Positions 46,601-60,700 of a DNA stretch of 64,000 nt are shown here, piece by piece. Position 1 is the stretch's first letter. Every line of letters begins with the position of its first letter. The translations under genes and the position numbers were made by a program. The stretch lies in assembly GCA_034509495.1 (NCBI GenBank), contig CM067522.1:20955935-21019934 (forward strand), read 5' to 3'. Origin of the DNA: Acestrorhynchus altus (Eukaryota > Chordata > Actinopteri > Characiformes > Acestrorhynchidae). The notes beneath the pieces were generated by a model. That model had not been told where the DNA came from. It saw only the letters and a list, made by a program, of their open reading frames with translations, and searched no databases.

Positions 46601-48189
46601 GATACGTAACCAGTCTGTCACGAGAGGCAAAAAGTCACTGCTGGGATTTTATGGCAGGTTCAATCATATTCACGATTGTTTTTCTGAGGTTACCGCAGAG
46701 GTGCGATGTACGAGCACTCCTGTAACGTACCTGACATTGGCGAGCGGCCCCGTACTCTCAAAGTTGGCTTTAGACTCGGGTTCATCGCTGGAGGACTTCC
46801 GGGTGTCTGAGTACGAGGAGACGCTGTTGAATCGCACCTTGTAGCTCCTTCAAAAAAAGCAAAGACATTCCTCACTGAGATCACCAGGATACCCATAGAA
46901 CATACATTACAGGTGGCCCAACTGGGAACCAGGATGTTTTGTCCGTGGGTTCCATGTTGGCCCTTCATATGGATGCCCACCATGGTCAGTGATGGGATGA
47001 GGTGGGGTTGAACCCCATTTGGGTTGTACACTGCCAATGGAGCCTAAATGGGTCCCATGTGGGTTTAAGGTGGACCCATTTGGGAATCCAGTAAGCGGGA
47101 ACATGTACCAACCCAGTCAGAGGTCCTACCCCACCCAGTAGTCCACATTCCACCCATATGAGCCCCAAATGAGCATGCTGTCTGCGGCTGCCCAGACCAA
47201 CTTTTGGAAGCACATCAGATACCATGCTCATTTTGACCCAGTTGAAAGCAGAAAATGTTGTCCCCACATATGGAGGCCCACCGGGGGACCTTATGAGACC
47301 AGGAGGGGTTAAGCATGGGCTCGGTTGTACACTGCACATAGGGCCTAGATGGGACAATGATTAAGGTGGGTTAACGATTGGGCCCATTTGGGAACCCCAA
47401 CTGGGCCCCACTAACCACAAGAGTACTCAGAGCCCATGCCACTACTAGAGATGGTCAGATCTAGTAATATCCCCCAGATCTGATTATAGTCTCTGGATGC
47501 TGACCGGCTTTTTCAACAAGCCAATAATCTCACATCAGAATGTGAAGGAGGTAAAAGAAAGGCGGAGTCTCTGCTGGTGCACTCCTTCATCAGATCTTAA
47601 TCAGATGTCTGATTGATTTGATCTGATTATTCAAGAGGTGATGAAAACCCCATACTCCAGTTTCTTCGATTGGAGTGCCGTCTAAAATATATTAAAGCTC
47701 AGTAATCAGATTTCTCCGATTTACTCTGATACTCTGTGTCTGATCAAAAGAAGAGCACAAACCAGTTGGGTGAACATTAACATTCTTCTGTGAGATTATC
47801 GGCTGGTTCCAAAGTAGAAATCCGATCATTGTCTGGCTCATATAAACCGGTCGTGCCCCATTATCTGATTACCAAAGTGCATGTAAATGTGTTGATTGGA
47901 TTCCTGCAAAAATCTGATTATTCAGTGCATGTTCTTGATCAGATTTCTAGACCTGATTCTAGTCTAAGAAATCAGAGTGTGCTTTTAAATGACTGCTTAA
48001 ATAATCAGATAGCTGCAGAAATCTGATTAAGATCGGATTATTGATTGCATGTAAATCCACTCAGTGACTTCATCAGGTGAGCTGTGCTGCAAATTAACCT
48101 CAGAAGTAGAACAAAAAACAACAACAAAGAATGAAAATCCCAAACTCAGCAACAGATTTTGGTGTTTTGAAACATTTTACCACTGCATT

Positions 48190-48239
<50 letters not shown>

Positions 48240-48838
48240 TGAGTCAGGACGGATTGCCAGCATTGATGGAGCAATAAATTCTGAATCATACCAACAAATT
48301 CTAAAGGAAAACGTCAAAACATCTTTCCATGAGCTGGATCTCAAGAGATGTGAGTCATGCATCAAGACAACGACCCGCACACAAGTCGTTCTAGCAAAGA
48401 ATGTTTAAAGAAGGAATGACCTTAATCCAGTAGAAACGCTGCGGAAGGACCCGCAGCAGCAGTTCAAGGAAGGAAACCCACCGACATAACAGAGTTGAAG
48501 CTTTTTTGTACGGAGGAATGGACTCAAATTCACTCCAGCAGTTACCAGGAACTCCAGATACTGAACGGATCCCATTCAGCATTGGTGAAAACACAAACCT
48601 GTCTCTAGACGCTAGGCTACTTTCTGTAGAAGAGTCGGAAGAAGGTGTGGATGGCTGTGGATCGACCGTATTGTGTGTGTGTGAGTTTGAGGGCAAACAA
48701 GCAGAAGTGTCTCCGTGGGAGAGTTCGGCTGCTCCAGTGATTAACAGACCTTTTCTGTATAGAGAACACCGCACATGGAATTATAGGAAAGCAGATGTGT
48801 ATGAGGAAGACACACATACACACACACTCACAGACATA

Positions 48839-48871
<33 letters not shown>

Positions 48872-48934
48872 TCACTTTCTGTCCTCTGCATTGGTGGTAG
48901 GGTGCCTCATCTCCATCAGTGCTGCTCCGAATTT

Positions 48935-48984
<50 letters not shown>

Positions 48985-50235
48985 CAGAAAGTCTCACACT
49001 TGGAGTGATATTATCAAAAACACCTTCACAAAGCCTTGGGTGTGATTCCCACTCTGACAGGTTGAAATATGGCAGATAGGACTGAATAAAAACAGGAGAG
49101 TGGATGAAAATGACAGAATCACACACCTCGCCGTTCTCCGGCGGGTCCCCGTTTCCAAACGTGCTGGTGACCGCCAACACCAGCGTCTCGTGTTCCAGGT
49201 CCACCACGTCATACTCTTCCATTGACATGACCTGAAAAAAGGTCATTCTTACTGTCAAGGAGATACAGCATAAATCATAAACAATAACTTATACAGACTG
49301 TAGTTCGTCTGTTTCTCTGCAGACTTTATTCTCCTCCTTTCACCCTGATCTTCAATGATCAGGACCCCACAGGACCACCACAGAGCAGATATTATGTGGG
49401 TGGTGGGTCATTCTCAGCACTGCAGTCACACTGACATGGTGGTGGTGTGTTAGTGTGTGTTGCTGGTACGAGTGGATCAGACACAGCAGTGCTGCTGGAG
49501 TGTTTAAACCCCTCAGTGTCACTGCTGGACCGAGAACAGTCCACCAACCAGAAACATCCAGCTGACAGCGTCCTGTGGGCAGCGTCCTGTGATAACAGAG
49601 TTGACGCTTTTTTGTACAGAGGAATGAGCTCCCTTTCTGTGTGAGTCTGAAGAAGGTGTAGATGGTTATGGATCAATCGTATCGTGTGTGTGAGTGTGAG
49701 GGGATGGGCAAACAAGCCGAAGTGACTGAGTTGGAGAGTCCGACTCCTCCAGCGATTGAGACCTTTCCCTGTCCAATACATGACCCGAGACACCACTTTT
49801 TGCTCTCTAAATTGGTTCTGAGGCCAAAAATACTTTGTTCCAGACTTTGGGTTGTGACTCATCACCTCCCGACACTAAAACTGCGGAACGTGACTATTCC
49901 TCTATAACGGGCAGCTCGGCGAGGGGGTGTAGCAGTAATGAACTCTTAACAAGGTTCTAATGCACACAATTAACAGTGATGACGTTGCAGCAAGTGACGG
50001 GGGAACATGCCTTCAGGACATCACGACGGAACGAGCCACGAGAACGAGAGAGACAAATTGAGAGAGCAGGTAGACAAAGTGAAGGAGGCTGGAGAGCAGT
50101 ATTCAACTTATCTGCATCTACATCACGTAAGAGCAACAACATCACCCGAACATGATTGATTATTTTATGGCATTACAAGCGCGTTGTCCCAGTGGAGCAG
50201 AAGCACTTGATTGAGTTTTCCTGTTTTGATGCCGC

Positions 50236-50300
<65 letters not shown>

Positions 50301-53300
50301 TCATCCAAAACCTCACACAGCTCCAGGTGGTTTGTGATCTTATCTTAAACCACAGTGCAACGCTTGGCTGGTTAAATCCTTGCGTCCCCAGGCGAGTTAC
50401 CGCACGGGACGAAGAGAGATTGTGACAAAAAACACATTAGTGGCGTCCAAGCTATCGCGCAGCTCGCTTCAGTGTGGGAAAAAGCTCCCTGGCTCTGGAA
50501 GCCGCAGCCGCAGAGCACATAAAAGAAATGTAAGGCTTTCAGAGTGCCATTGTGTGCAGTGTTCCACAGAGCTGGGGACCAAAAAATAATGCACCAAGAG
50601 GATGAGTTGATTGGGGAAACCCATACAATTCAAAGTAGGCTCTAGTACCTTTCCGGGCCTCTAGAATGGATACAAGATGAGATATGGTTGAGGAGCTATA
50701 CAGGATCCATATGGCATCCTGCAGGACTTTTACTGACGGATGTTGCAAATCCCATAAATGTTCAATTGGCGATAATATCTGGCAACGGGGCAGGCCAAGG
50801 AAGTTTGCAATCTAGTGGAGACATTCCTGAGAAACCCTTGCTGAACAATCCCCACTGGAAGCCCTGCTATGAGAGGCAACATGTGTCTTTAGGATGTCCT
50901 GCACATCTCTGAGCTGCTAGGGGTGACAGACTGACGTACGAGATGACTCCCCAGATCATCACACCAGCAGTTGGGACAGTGTGTCGCTCCAAAGGCAGGA
51001 TTACCAAGAGAACCTGGATTTGTTGCTAAAGAACACAGCAGTCCAGGTTGATGGCTTGGTCAGAACGGCCTTCATGGTGGGCCATCCTGCTTCCTCTCAC
51101 CAAGAGGTGCACTACCCAAAAGTAGCCTCTGGAAGCACTTTTACACCCTCTTCTGCCAAAACTCAGTATCTAATCAGACCACAGGTTTTTAATCACTTAC
51201 ATATTGATTTACACTTTTCTGTGCTGTGAGAAAGAGGACAAAATCTGCGTCCTCGCAAACTGGCATGAAATCTTACCTTTGCGTCAAAAGCATGCTTGAA
51301 TATCTCACAGAGGGTCTTTGCATAGTCATGTGATTTGCCTGTCTCCGTGGCGAACAGGATGGTGGCTTTCACTCGCTTTGCCATGGCTTGTCCCATGAGC
51401 TTGGCTGAGAACTTCACAGCTCTAGAAATGTGCACAGGCAAAAGAAGACAGTTTAAAAAGCTGGACAGTACCTAAAATACTAAAGTACCTGTACTTAACC
51501 TGTAAACTGTACTTAAAGGAGCCAAGGAATGCATTTACTGAGTACTTTACATTGTTCGTAGTGTAAATAATAAGTGGGTGACTTTGGTTTGGAGGAAAAA
51601 TTCTCAGACATGATTTTACAACCCTGTTATTTTGTCCCCCATTGGAACGTTTCATTTCAAAGGTTCTGTAATTATTGCTCCCAGGAATTTGACCTTCCCT
51701 CCCAAAGCCACAGTCACATGAGCCTGGTTCTCGTAACATTCCATATTCCCAACTCTGGAGGTGATGAGCTGCTCTCCAGTATCAACACTATACTCTCCTG
51801 AAGACACTGTCCCCTTTTACCATTTCTCCAGCTTTGAATAAACCTTGCTCTAGTAGGCGAGGTTTATGTAAATGTTGTGGGTGAAAATATAACATAATAT
51901 ATATAATATAATCGAGACTGTGATGTAAGAGTTTTGGGGGTTTTGGAATAAGCCTGTTTGCTAAATCTGTTTTGGTTTTGCAGGATTGTTGCTTGAAGGA
52001 GGGACAACCATGAGTGCGTTTACGTGCAGTCAGTAATAACTGCATCCTCGGGTTTGTCTGATTAACACACGGACGTGCACATAAGTAATTAAATAATTAC
52101 TCTGAATCAGCCAGGCAGCAATCAGGCGTCTGCTTTGCAACCAGACAGTGAGCTCACGGAATGACGTAAATGTCCTGTTAATATTTTTTTAACACACTGA
52201 GCCACAATATCAACCTACATCATCTAGAAGACAGTATATCATCACCATCTATCTATCTGACTAGTTAGCTAGCTAACTAACAAAGGTTCTTATAGCAAAT
52301 ACTTCTCACAGGTATGTAATATTGGTTCAATTTCTCATTTGTTTGATTTGGTTCTTCTCTAGCACTGAGGACATCCCTGTTTCCACCCTTATTAGGATGA
52401 ATGAGGTTCTTGCCAGCATTCCGTGAAGCTTGTCCAACTTTCCAACAGCTTCTACAAAAGCGGACATTTGTTGTGGGCAGAACGTGGACAGAGCTGCTTA
52501 GCAAGCAGCTTTAATCCCAGGAAAGTTCTCAATGAAGGGATGAAACTTGAATGCACAACATCATTCATCATCTTCAGCAGCAAAAATGACAAAACTGTTT
52601 GCTTCCCTCCATGCCAAACAGCATCCTCATTCCCCAACCAACCAGCTCTCAACAGGATCCCCCTGTCTCAACAGCGATGCAACCGCGGAGACCCATCTAC
52701 TAACATCCTGTACGTAATTACAGGGGCTTACGAGAAGAGAGAGAAGATAAAAAAGCCTCCAAACAAAGTCTTGATTAGGCCCTCAAAGATGATTGAGTTC
52801 GCTACACTGCTGAGAAGCTCCGTTTCAATTCACAGCTCCTTCCTCACCCGTCATACGCCACCAGCACTGCGGCGAAACGTGGGCGCCACTTACAGCGTCC
52901 TCTTAGATAAGCATAAACATTGCACTGGGGCTCTGGCTACTGGTCTAAAGCACGGGTTCCGTCAATCATAGTCATGGTCCAAATGGCCACTCACAGTCAG
53001 GAGTCGTGTGGTTTTGTTGTAAAAAGCTTTTTTATTATCCCGTTTATTAAATACACGACCCCAAGGACGTTCCCTGGACACTCACTTAGCGAGTTTCTTG
53101 AAGCCGATCGCTCTTTTCTTGGTGGGCGTTCCGTTCACACCTTTCCACACATGAGTGTTCCACGGATCGGCCTGTCAGAAGACAGAGAGAGAGAGAGAGA
53201 GAGACAGAGGTGGACGGAAAGAGATAGCACTTATGAATCATTCGTTTCCTTTTTCTCCCACCAGGAACATTAATTACCACAATTAATCACTGAACATCAC

Positions 53301-56300
53301 TAAGAATCCGCAGCTTCATCGACACTATGAATGAATACCGTTGCAGTAGGTCTTCGAGTTTAACGTGAAAAAAAAAAAATCATCTTAAAATGAAATATTT
53401 CAAAGGCTTTTCCAGAAGCCAAACATTAACTGCTCTGAATGGTCACTACTGCAACACACATTCATCTGCTCTGCTTCTTACAGTGAAACAGAAGCCATAT
53501 CATGCCGTTTTGACATAAAGAAATAAATGGCATGGTGTAATGAGGCAAAAACAAACAAAACAACAACGCAAACAAACAAATAAGGGCCTTTGTCTCTTAG
53601 GCAGAGGGCTGTTTCTCAGTTTAAAATTAATCAAAATGGCACGTCTGTCATAACAAACCCTTCCCCACTGTAAAAGACAGCCTGGCCCGCACAAGGTGGT
53701 CAAGCTGGGTAAACTGGTCCACCAGCTCAGCTTTAAACCAGTATAGGGTAAGTTTTTCTTGAGGTTTGATGGTTAGTTTGGTCTACAAGCATGATCAAAA
53801 CCAGCAAGATCAAGCTGATTGACTAGCATGACCAAGCTGGACAAACAGCATAAGCAGCAAGAGCCAGCTGGTAAAACATCAAGCCGAAGCTGGTCTACTA
53901 CAAGACCAAGACTATACTGGTCAAAGAGCATAAGCTGGTGGACAAGATCCGTCCCTGACCACTTCTGAATGTGATCCGATCACCAAAAATGCATTTTAAT
54001 GCCACATGTATACAGGATCAGTGGATTTGATTCCTCCTTCTTTAGGTCTAGATGAAGTAACACCATGTGGTGATCACCTGGTACTCAAAGGAGGGTGTCA
54101 GTCGGTAGTTGAGCATCTCCTGGTGAAAGACAGGTGTGATGCTGCCAGACATTGGAGGAACAATCCATACCCAGTCACCCGGGCAACCACCTCTTGCCCT
54201 GTACTCATTCTCCATGTGCTTCATAAAAGACTCTGTGGCTGAGTGGTGGTCCACGATGGTCACCTTCGATACCTATGGTGAAACACAGTAAGTAAAAATA
54301 GCTTTCATGTGGACTCAAATCACCAAACAAATAGTTGCACCCAGAAGCAATCAACCAACAGGAATGAAGCATGTTGGGTAGGTTTGACATTGTGAGACAT
54401 GCGAATGATTCAAGTTTCACGGCTGTGCATGTGACTTAAGTAAGGACAGGCCTTATCGCTGTCCCTGACTGACTAAATAAGGTTGTCCCATTACATGTGC
54501 TTTCCATTCTTGTCCAACTTGTGTCTTGAAAATGTGTGGGACGCTATTGGACGCTCTATCAACACTCCACCGCTACCACACCATCTGCAGAACTGAGTGA
54601 GAACATTGAAGCTGCATGGGATGGATCATCACAGGACACCATTAGGAACCTTTACACCTCCATGCAGAGACGTCTGGCATGTTGCGTTAAACCCAACGCC
54701 GTACTGAGAGACACCACTTCTGTATGAGTAGATCAATAAATATTGATCAGGTCACTTATTGATCCTGATCACCTTTATCTTCCTTCCCAACAGCATTGCA
54801 ATCCCACACGTCCTTCTGGGTGCAACTATTTTTGGACGATGAGCATGTTTCATTATGATTTGATAATAGGATGCAAATTGAATGTGAATACAATGTTATA
54901 TAACTCTAATTAGTATGCAATTTAGTGGACAGTGTTAAATAGTACATCAAATTGACTCTAATGACTCTTGACTTTGAAGTGTTTATGCATTATCAGAGGA
55001 ACGTTAAGACTATTAGGGGTCTTAATTTGTTTGTGGAATCAAACATTTTTCATGCGTCATAAGACTTTGAGACAAAGGATCATTTAGAGACTTTGCTATA
55101 TGATTGTCAAATTCTTCATAAAGTGTATAAGACATGTACACTCGCCCGTCCTGTCCTCACCTGGTAGCTGTAGAGAACAGCGATGTTGATCTCCACCAGT
55201 GCTTGGTCCTTCCACAGCGAGGATGTTTTCCTGGTGTCCAGCCCCATCATGGTTGCTACTTCCTATTAGATAAAATTAAGAATGCAGATCAAGATTATAG
55301 CATCGAAAAAAGTTCGAATAATCGACTAAATCAAACTATATCATCTAATAAAAATTGTCATAATGATAATACAAATTACAATCTTAATTATATATTCAAT
55401 CCATGAACTGTTAAGCATGGTGGGGGGAGCATCATGTTCTGGGGTTGCTTCGTTGCCTGTGGAAAAGGTACACTTCACAAAGGGGGAGGACTTCCTCAGA
55501 ATTCTTCAGCAAAACCTCAAACCATCAGCTAGACCAGGGGTGGGCAGAGACCAGCACAGTCCTAACAGGCTGTAGACCAGGTGTAAAGGGCAACACCGCC
55601 TCCCTTCGTCATGTTCTGGGGGGTTCTGGGGGAATGACCACTGGAGATATCACCTCATTTTATGGTGTTATCCTGCTGCCTGTGGCCCTCATCCCATAGG
55701 ATACTGTGGCATTAGATTGCAATCTATGAGCCTCATTCAAAATTGCTAGTATGGCATTTGAATGTTGGCTAGAAGCCTCATCCAACATTACAACCAAAGC
55801 GTTATCAAGCTTTGGAGATCTCATGTGTCTATGTCAGAGCTGTTTAAATGACACGGAGGGGGGGGGGCTCCGCAACATCATCGAAGGCCACGCAGCACAT
55901 GCCTCAACTCTTATAAAACAAGACTTGAACGTGGCACTTCTTCACAGTCGTGACTGCACTGGATCACACTGTAAAACAGCTGCGGATGAAGGTATTGGTC
56001 ATGACTGCGAAGGCAGGAGGGCCCAGTACTTTTCCATCACCTCCGTGTGGACTTCCTCCTCCACATAATGGCTATGGAAATGAGCTCCAAGCCTGAGTGG
56101 CACGATGCATCATCAGTACACTGCTTCTTTTAAGGGTGCACACCTCCGTTCTCCATTTATCACTTGGATCCACAAACAGGGAGGTAACCCATCATAACCC
56201 AATTCAGTTCTCGCACTTGGAACAATGGTTCATTTTTGACTCGGCAGCTGTTATCAGGTGTGAAACAGCTGCTATGAGGTGGTAATTGTTTCTGGAGGAA

Positions 56301-57759
56301 GAGGACAATACGGTAATCAAAACAGTAATATCCGAGGTATTTAGTTGGCAAAATAACAGTGACAATAAGTAATAATCAGCGAGTGTGCACATGTCTGGGA
56401 TGAGGATTCTGTTTTTATTACCCATAACAATGAGTAACACAGTACAGAGTGGGCAGTTGCAGTTGCTGCTCTACTCAACCACTCAGTAGCTCTATTTCAT
56501 ATTCGGTCGGGGTTAATATCAGGCCACCGTATAATCAGTAAAGCATGACTAATGCATATTAACGGTCAATATTAGCACACTGCTGAATTAGTCTTTACAA
56601 CAGCGAATGGGTCACACTAACGGAAAGTCAACCTGTGTCATCATGTTCGAGTTTATTCTCCTCCTTTCACCCTGAACTTCAATGGTCAGGACCCCACAGG
56701 ACCACCACAGAGCAGCTATGATGTGGGTGGTGGGTCATTCTCAGCACTGCAGTCACACTGATGAGGTGGTGGTGTGTTAGTGTGTGTCCTGGTGCGAGTG
56801 GATCAGACACAGCAGTGCTGCTGGAGGGTTTAAACACTGTGTCCACTCACTGTCCACTCTATCAGACACTCCTACCGAGTGTCTCCACCTTGTAGATGTA
56901 AAGTCAGAGACAGAAGCTCATCTGTTTCTGCACAGTTTGTGTTGGTCGTCCTCTAGTCCTTCATCGGTGCTCACAGGACGCTGCCCACAGGACGCTGTCG
57001 GCTGGACGTTTCTGGTTGGTGGACTGTTCTCGGACCAGCGGTGACACTGAGGGGTTTAAACACTCCAGCAGCACTGCTGTGTCTGATCCACTCGTACCAG
57101 CAACACACACTAACACACCACCACCATGTCAGTGTGACTGCAGTGCTTATTCTGATTAGTTCTTTGGCCAATCTTGTGTCAGCTGGACCAAATTTAAAAA
57201 AAAAAACCTCTCCAGAGAAAAGACCTGCATTGTTTTTTTCTCAGTTCTACAGATAATAATTATAAGAGAATCATGAGAATGAATAAACAAGGGCTTAAAC
57301 ACCCAGTCATGGAATCACCTGTAATTCATAATAAAGAGTAAGACACTACAATCAATACTAGGATGGATGGAGCAGATGCTCAGTTACGAATAAGAACATC
57401 AGCGGTTCTTCTTCAGTCTATAAGTGAATCAGAGCATTGGTTAGTACCTCCAGAATGTTGTAGCGGGAGCTGTCGCAGAAGTCTCTGACACCAATCTCTG
57501 TGCCCATGTACCAGCCACTGAAGGGGCAAGCAGTGAACTCCAACCCCCCAATCTCCAACAGCATGTTTGAGACAGCAGGCAAGCCATACCACTTCAGATT
57601 CAGGTCCTTAAACCACTCAAACCTGGTGATGGAGACAAATGAAGTTAGGAAACCAACATTGTGAAGGAGAACAAAGGATGATGAGCTTCTAATGAACATG
57701 GCGGAAATGTAAAGGTGCTCATAGACCCACTATGCTCTGCATTTACTCTACACATAGTG

Positions 57760-57790
<31 letters not shown>

Positions 57791-60700
57791 AGCAAGAAGT
57801 GAGCACACATGCCCGGAGACGTGGACAGCCCTTTGGGGAGTCCCTTCTTGGGTCCTTTATTCTGAAATTTGAACACTGCGTGAGCACTGCTTTCCCCATA
57901 TCAGTGGTCATCAGCCCCGCCCCCTCTCTCTGATCAGTCAGAGTCTGTATGCAGGTTGAGCATCAGCTCCGCCCCCTCTCTCTGATCAGTCAGAGTCTGT
58001 ATGCAGGTTGAGCATCAGCCCCGCCCCCTCTCTCTGACCAGTCAGAGTCTGCATGCAGGTTGATCATCAGCTCCGCCCCCTCTCTCTGATCAGTCAGAGT
58101 CTGTATGCAGGTTGAGCATCAGCCCCGCCCCCTCTCTCTGACCAGTCAGAGTCTGTATGCAGGTTGAGCATCAGCCCCGCCCCCTCTCTCTGATCAGTCA
58201 GAGTCTGTATGCAGGTTGATCATGTTCACGTGGACAGAGCAGTAAACATGCACTGGAAGCTCCTTTGGCATTTAAACTGGGATTTAGTTCAGCTGTAAAT
58301 GTTAGTTGTTTTCCGAGCTGGATTACTCACCCGATCTCGGGTTTTATGAGTTAAAACACTGTGCAATGGAAATGGAAATGGAGGCCATAGTGTGTTTTAG
58401 TTTGGATAGAAGGTTCTGGAGCACGTACAGCTGTTGGTCCAGAATTTAAATCACATGTAAATGTAATTGACTGCAAAACTCAATAATACAGCAAGTGAGT
58501 GTAATATCCAGAACCCTCTTTGGGTTAAAATGAGGCAAATTATGTACACAACACTCTGTGTCGTGTTGTTGTTGGAGAGTTACTCATTATGCTGTTGGAT
58601 CTTCTGTTCTGCTATAAAAAAGCTGGGAAGACAGCAACAGGAATGATAAACGACTCTGTTTTCTGTTGGGAGATGCGAAAACGCCAACCGATGCCAATGG
58701 AATTCTCCGGAAAACGTACAAATTGGCTCCTTAGTTGTTTCGTTAAAAATGCGGTTGTTTACAACATGAAGCACTCCATCTCACACGAATCAACTAGTTG
58801 TCTTAATTTCCCCCTCCCTAAATGCACCGGGCGTGCACCACGCCAAAACTGTCATTATCTCTCCACCGACACCTGCACGATTCTCAGGTGTTCCTGTAAG
58901 TGGCCAATTGAGCTGCTGGCGGCTGCCGACACTGAGTGTTGGAGTGGCCTGTTGACAGCAAAGCTCCTCGCAAGACAACCCAACATTCAAAGCCCCGCCG
59001 GGTCACAGCAGCGCTCGCTGCACCTGGTTGTAATTGTTTCTCCACCACTTAGACATGAAAGATGAAGCGAAAAGTGCTGCAGGTTGTCTGGTGGATGGAA
59101 AAATCTAATTATCGTGCCTGAAGGAAGACTTTCCAGTTGTTATTTCAGACCTTTAAGATCTTTAACAGTGTTTCAAAGGCCATCCAACGAATGGATTGAA
59201 GATGTTTTTCCCCACAAATTGGTGTTTATACGTCCATTTTTCAAATTTTTGTAGAACAGACGTGTCGGATCGGCATGACGTTGTGTCTCAGGCAGATATG
59301 TACATGATTACAGGTGTGGTCTGATCTGATACTGGGGTTGGCACAAGAGGGCGTGAAAGTGCTTGCACCACTGCCCTGTAAAAAGGCTCTGAGAGGCTGA
59401 TTTTGGGTAGTGTACCTCTTGGTCAGAGACTAACGGCTACACGTGACTTTGAGAGGGGCTGCAAAGAAGCAATGCTCTGATCCAACCTGAACCTGGACTG
59501 CTACCGGCTGCATTGTCTTAAGAGGCAAATCCAAGTTCTGTAGAGTATGGAGGCCTCATGGTGAGAGCTTCAATCCGGCCTTTGCTGTAGAGTGACACGT
59601 GGGACAGTCAGCAATATGTGCAGGACAATATTTATCATCATTTCCAATCCTGCAAATTAAATTTGTTTGTTTAGAGACCATAAATAAGAGAATTAACACA
59701 TTAAATTAAGGATAAGGAGCTGATGAGCCAGGAACCAGGCTCACGAGGGGGGACCCCTCCTCCGCTGGTCAAACTACTCATACCTCATTGATGAGGGGAC
59801 ACTGGATGATTCTGATGGTGGTCATAATAGCAACAGTCTGCTGATTTGATTAATGATTTTTTTACAGAGTACGTTCCAACATCTCTACAGACTGTGATCA
59901 TGAATAATTTATTGAAATGAATCATTCTAGTCATTTGAGAAACTGGATTACTGATTAAGACATTTCTATATCAGCCAAACGGATCCCATTTAAAGTGCTA
60001 CATTCCAGGCTTTTTTAATGCTGACGTTGGTTGATTTGTAATTTATTCAAATTGAAAATTAAATATTCGAATCATTTGCGAAACTGTATTTACGATTCAT
60101 GAGCTGTACGTCATACTGATCAGTGAAATTCAAAAAGGTGAAATAAGCCTTTTTGTTTAAGATTATGAGAAAATGACTTTCACGGTATTCACTTTAAAAT
60201 TAATAGAATATTTAATTTTGAATTTGAAAAAACTACAAATCAACTGAAAATCAGTAGCTGAGGATGGGAACACCAATAGCCCAAGACTCCCATTGCTACC
60301 CTTCACACAAGTGGTGGGTCCATGGGAAAGTGCTCCCACACCAGACCCCAAGGATTAAGGATGGCATCATCCTTGGATGATCAAGGATGGCAACAAGGAG
60401 CCCCTCTTTCAGGCCTGGCTCGAGGGTGAGGATCTGGTGACCCTATTCTGGACAAGTCCTGCTTTCGCTGCTCATGGAGGTCTGTCACCTAGGACCAGTT
60501 TACCCTGGGTGACCCAGCCATCCATCCATCCATCTTCTGAACCGTTTATTCCTGAATAGGGTCACGGGTGAGCCGGTGCCAAGCCGGCAACTCTGAGTGC
60601 AAGGGCGGGAAACAACCCTAGACAGGGCGCTAATCCACCGTAGTCACCAATTCACCTATCATTGGACTGTGGGGGAAACCGGAGTACCCAGAGGAAACCC

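Noticed and set aside
48506..49045. 179-codon plus-strand open frame
   Set aside because: Antisense to nos1 exon 9 and made largely of microsatellite (His/Thr and Arg/Glu runs).
58589..59065. 158-codon plus-strand open frame
   Set aside because: No recognisable domain, no splice or promoter context; inside a nos1 intron.
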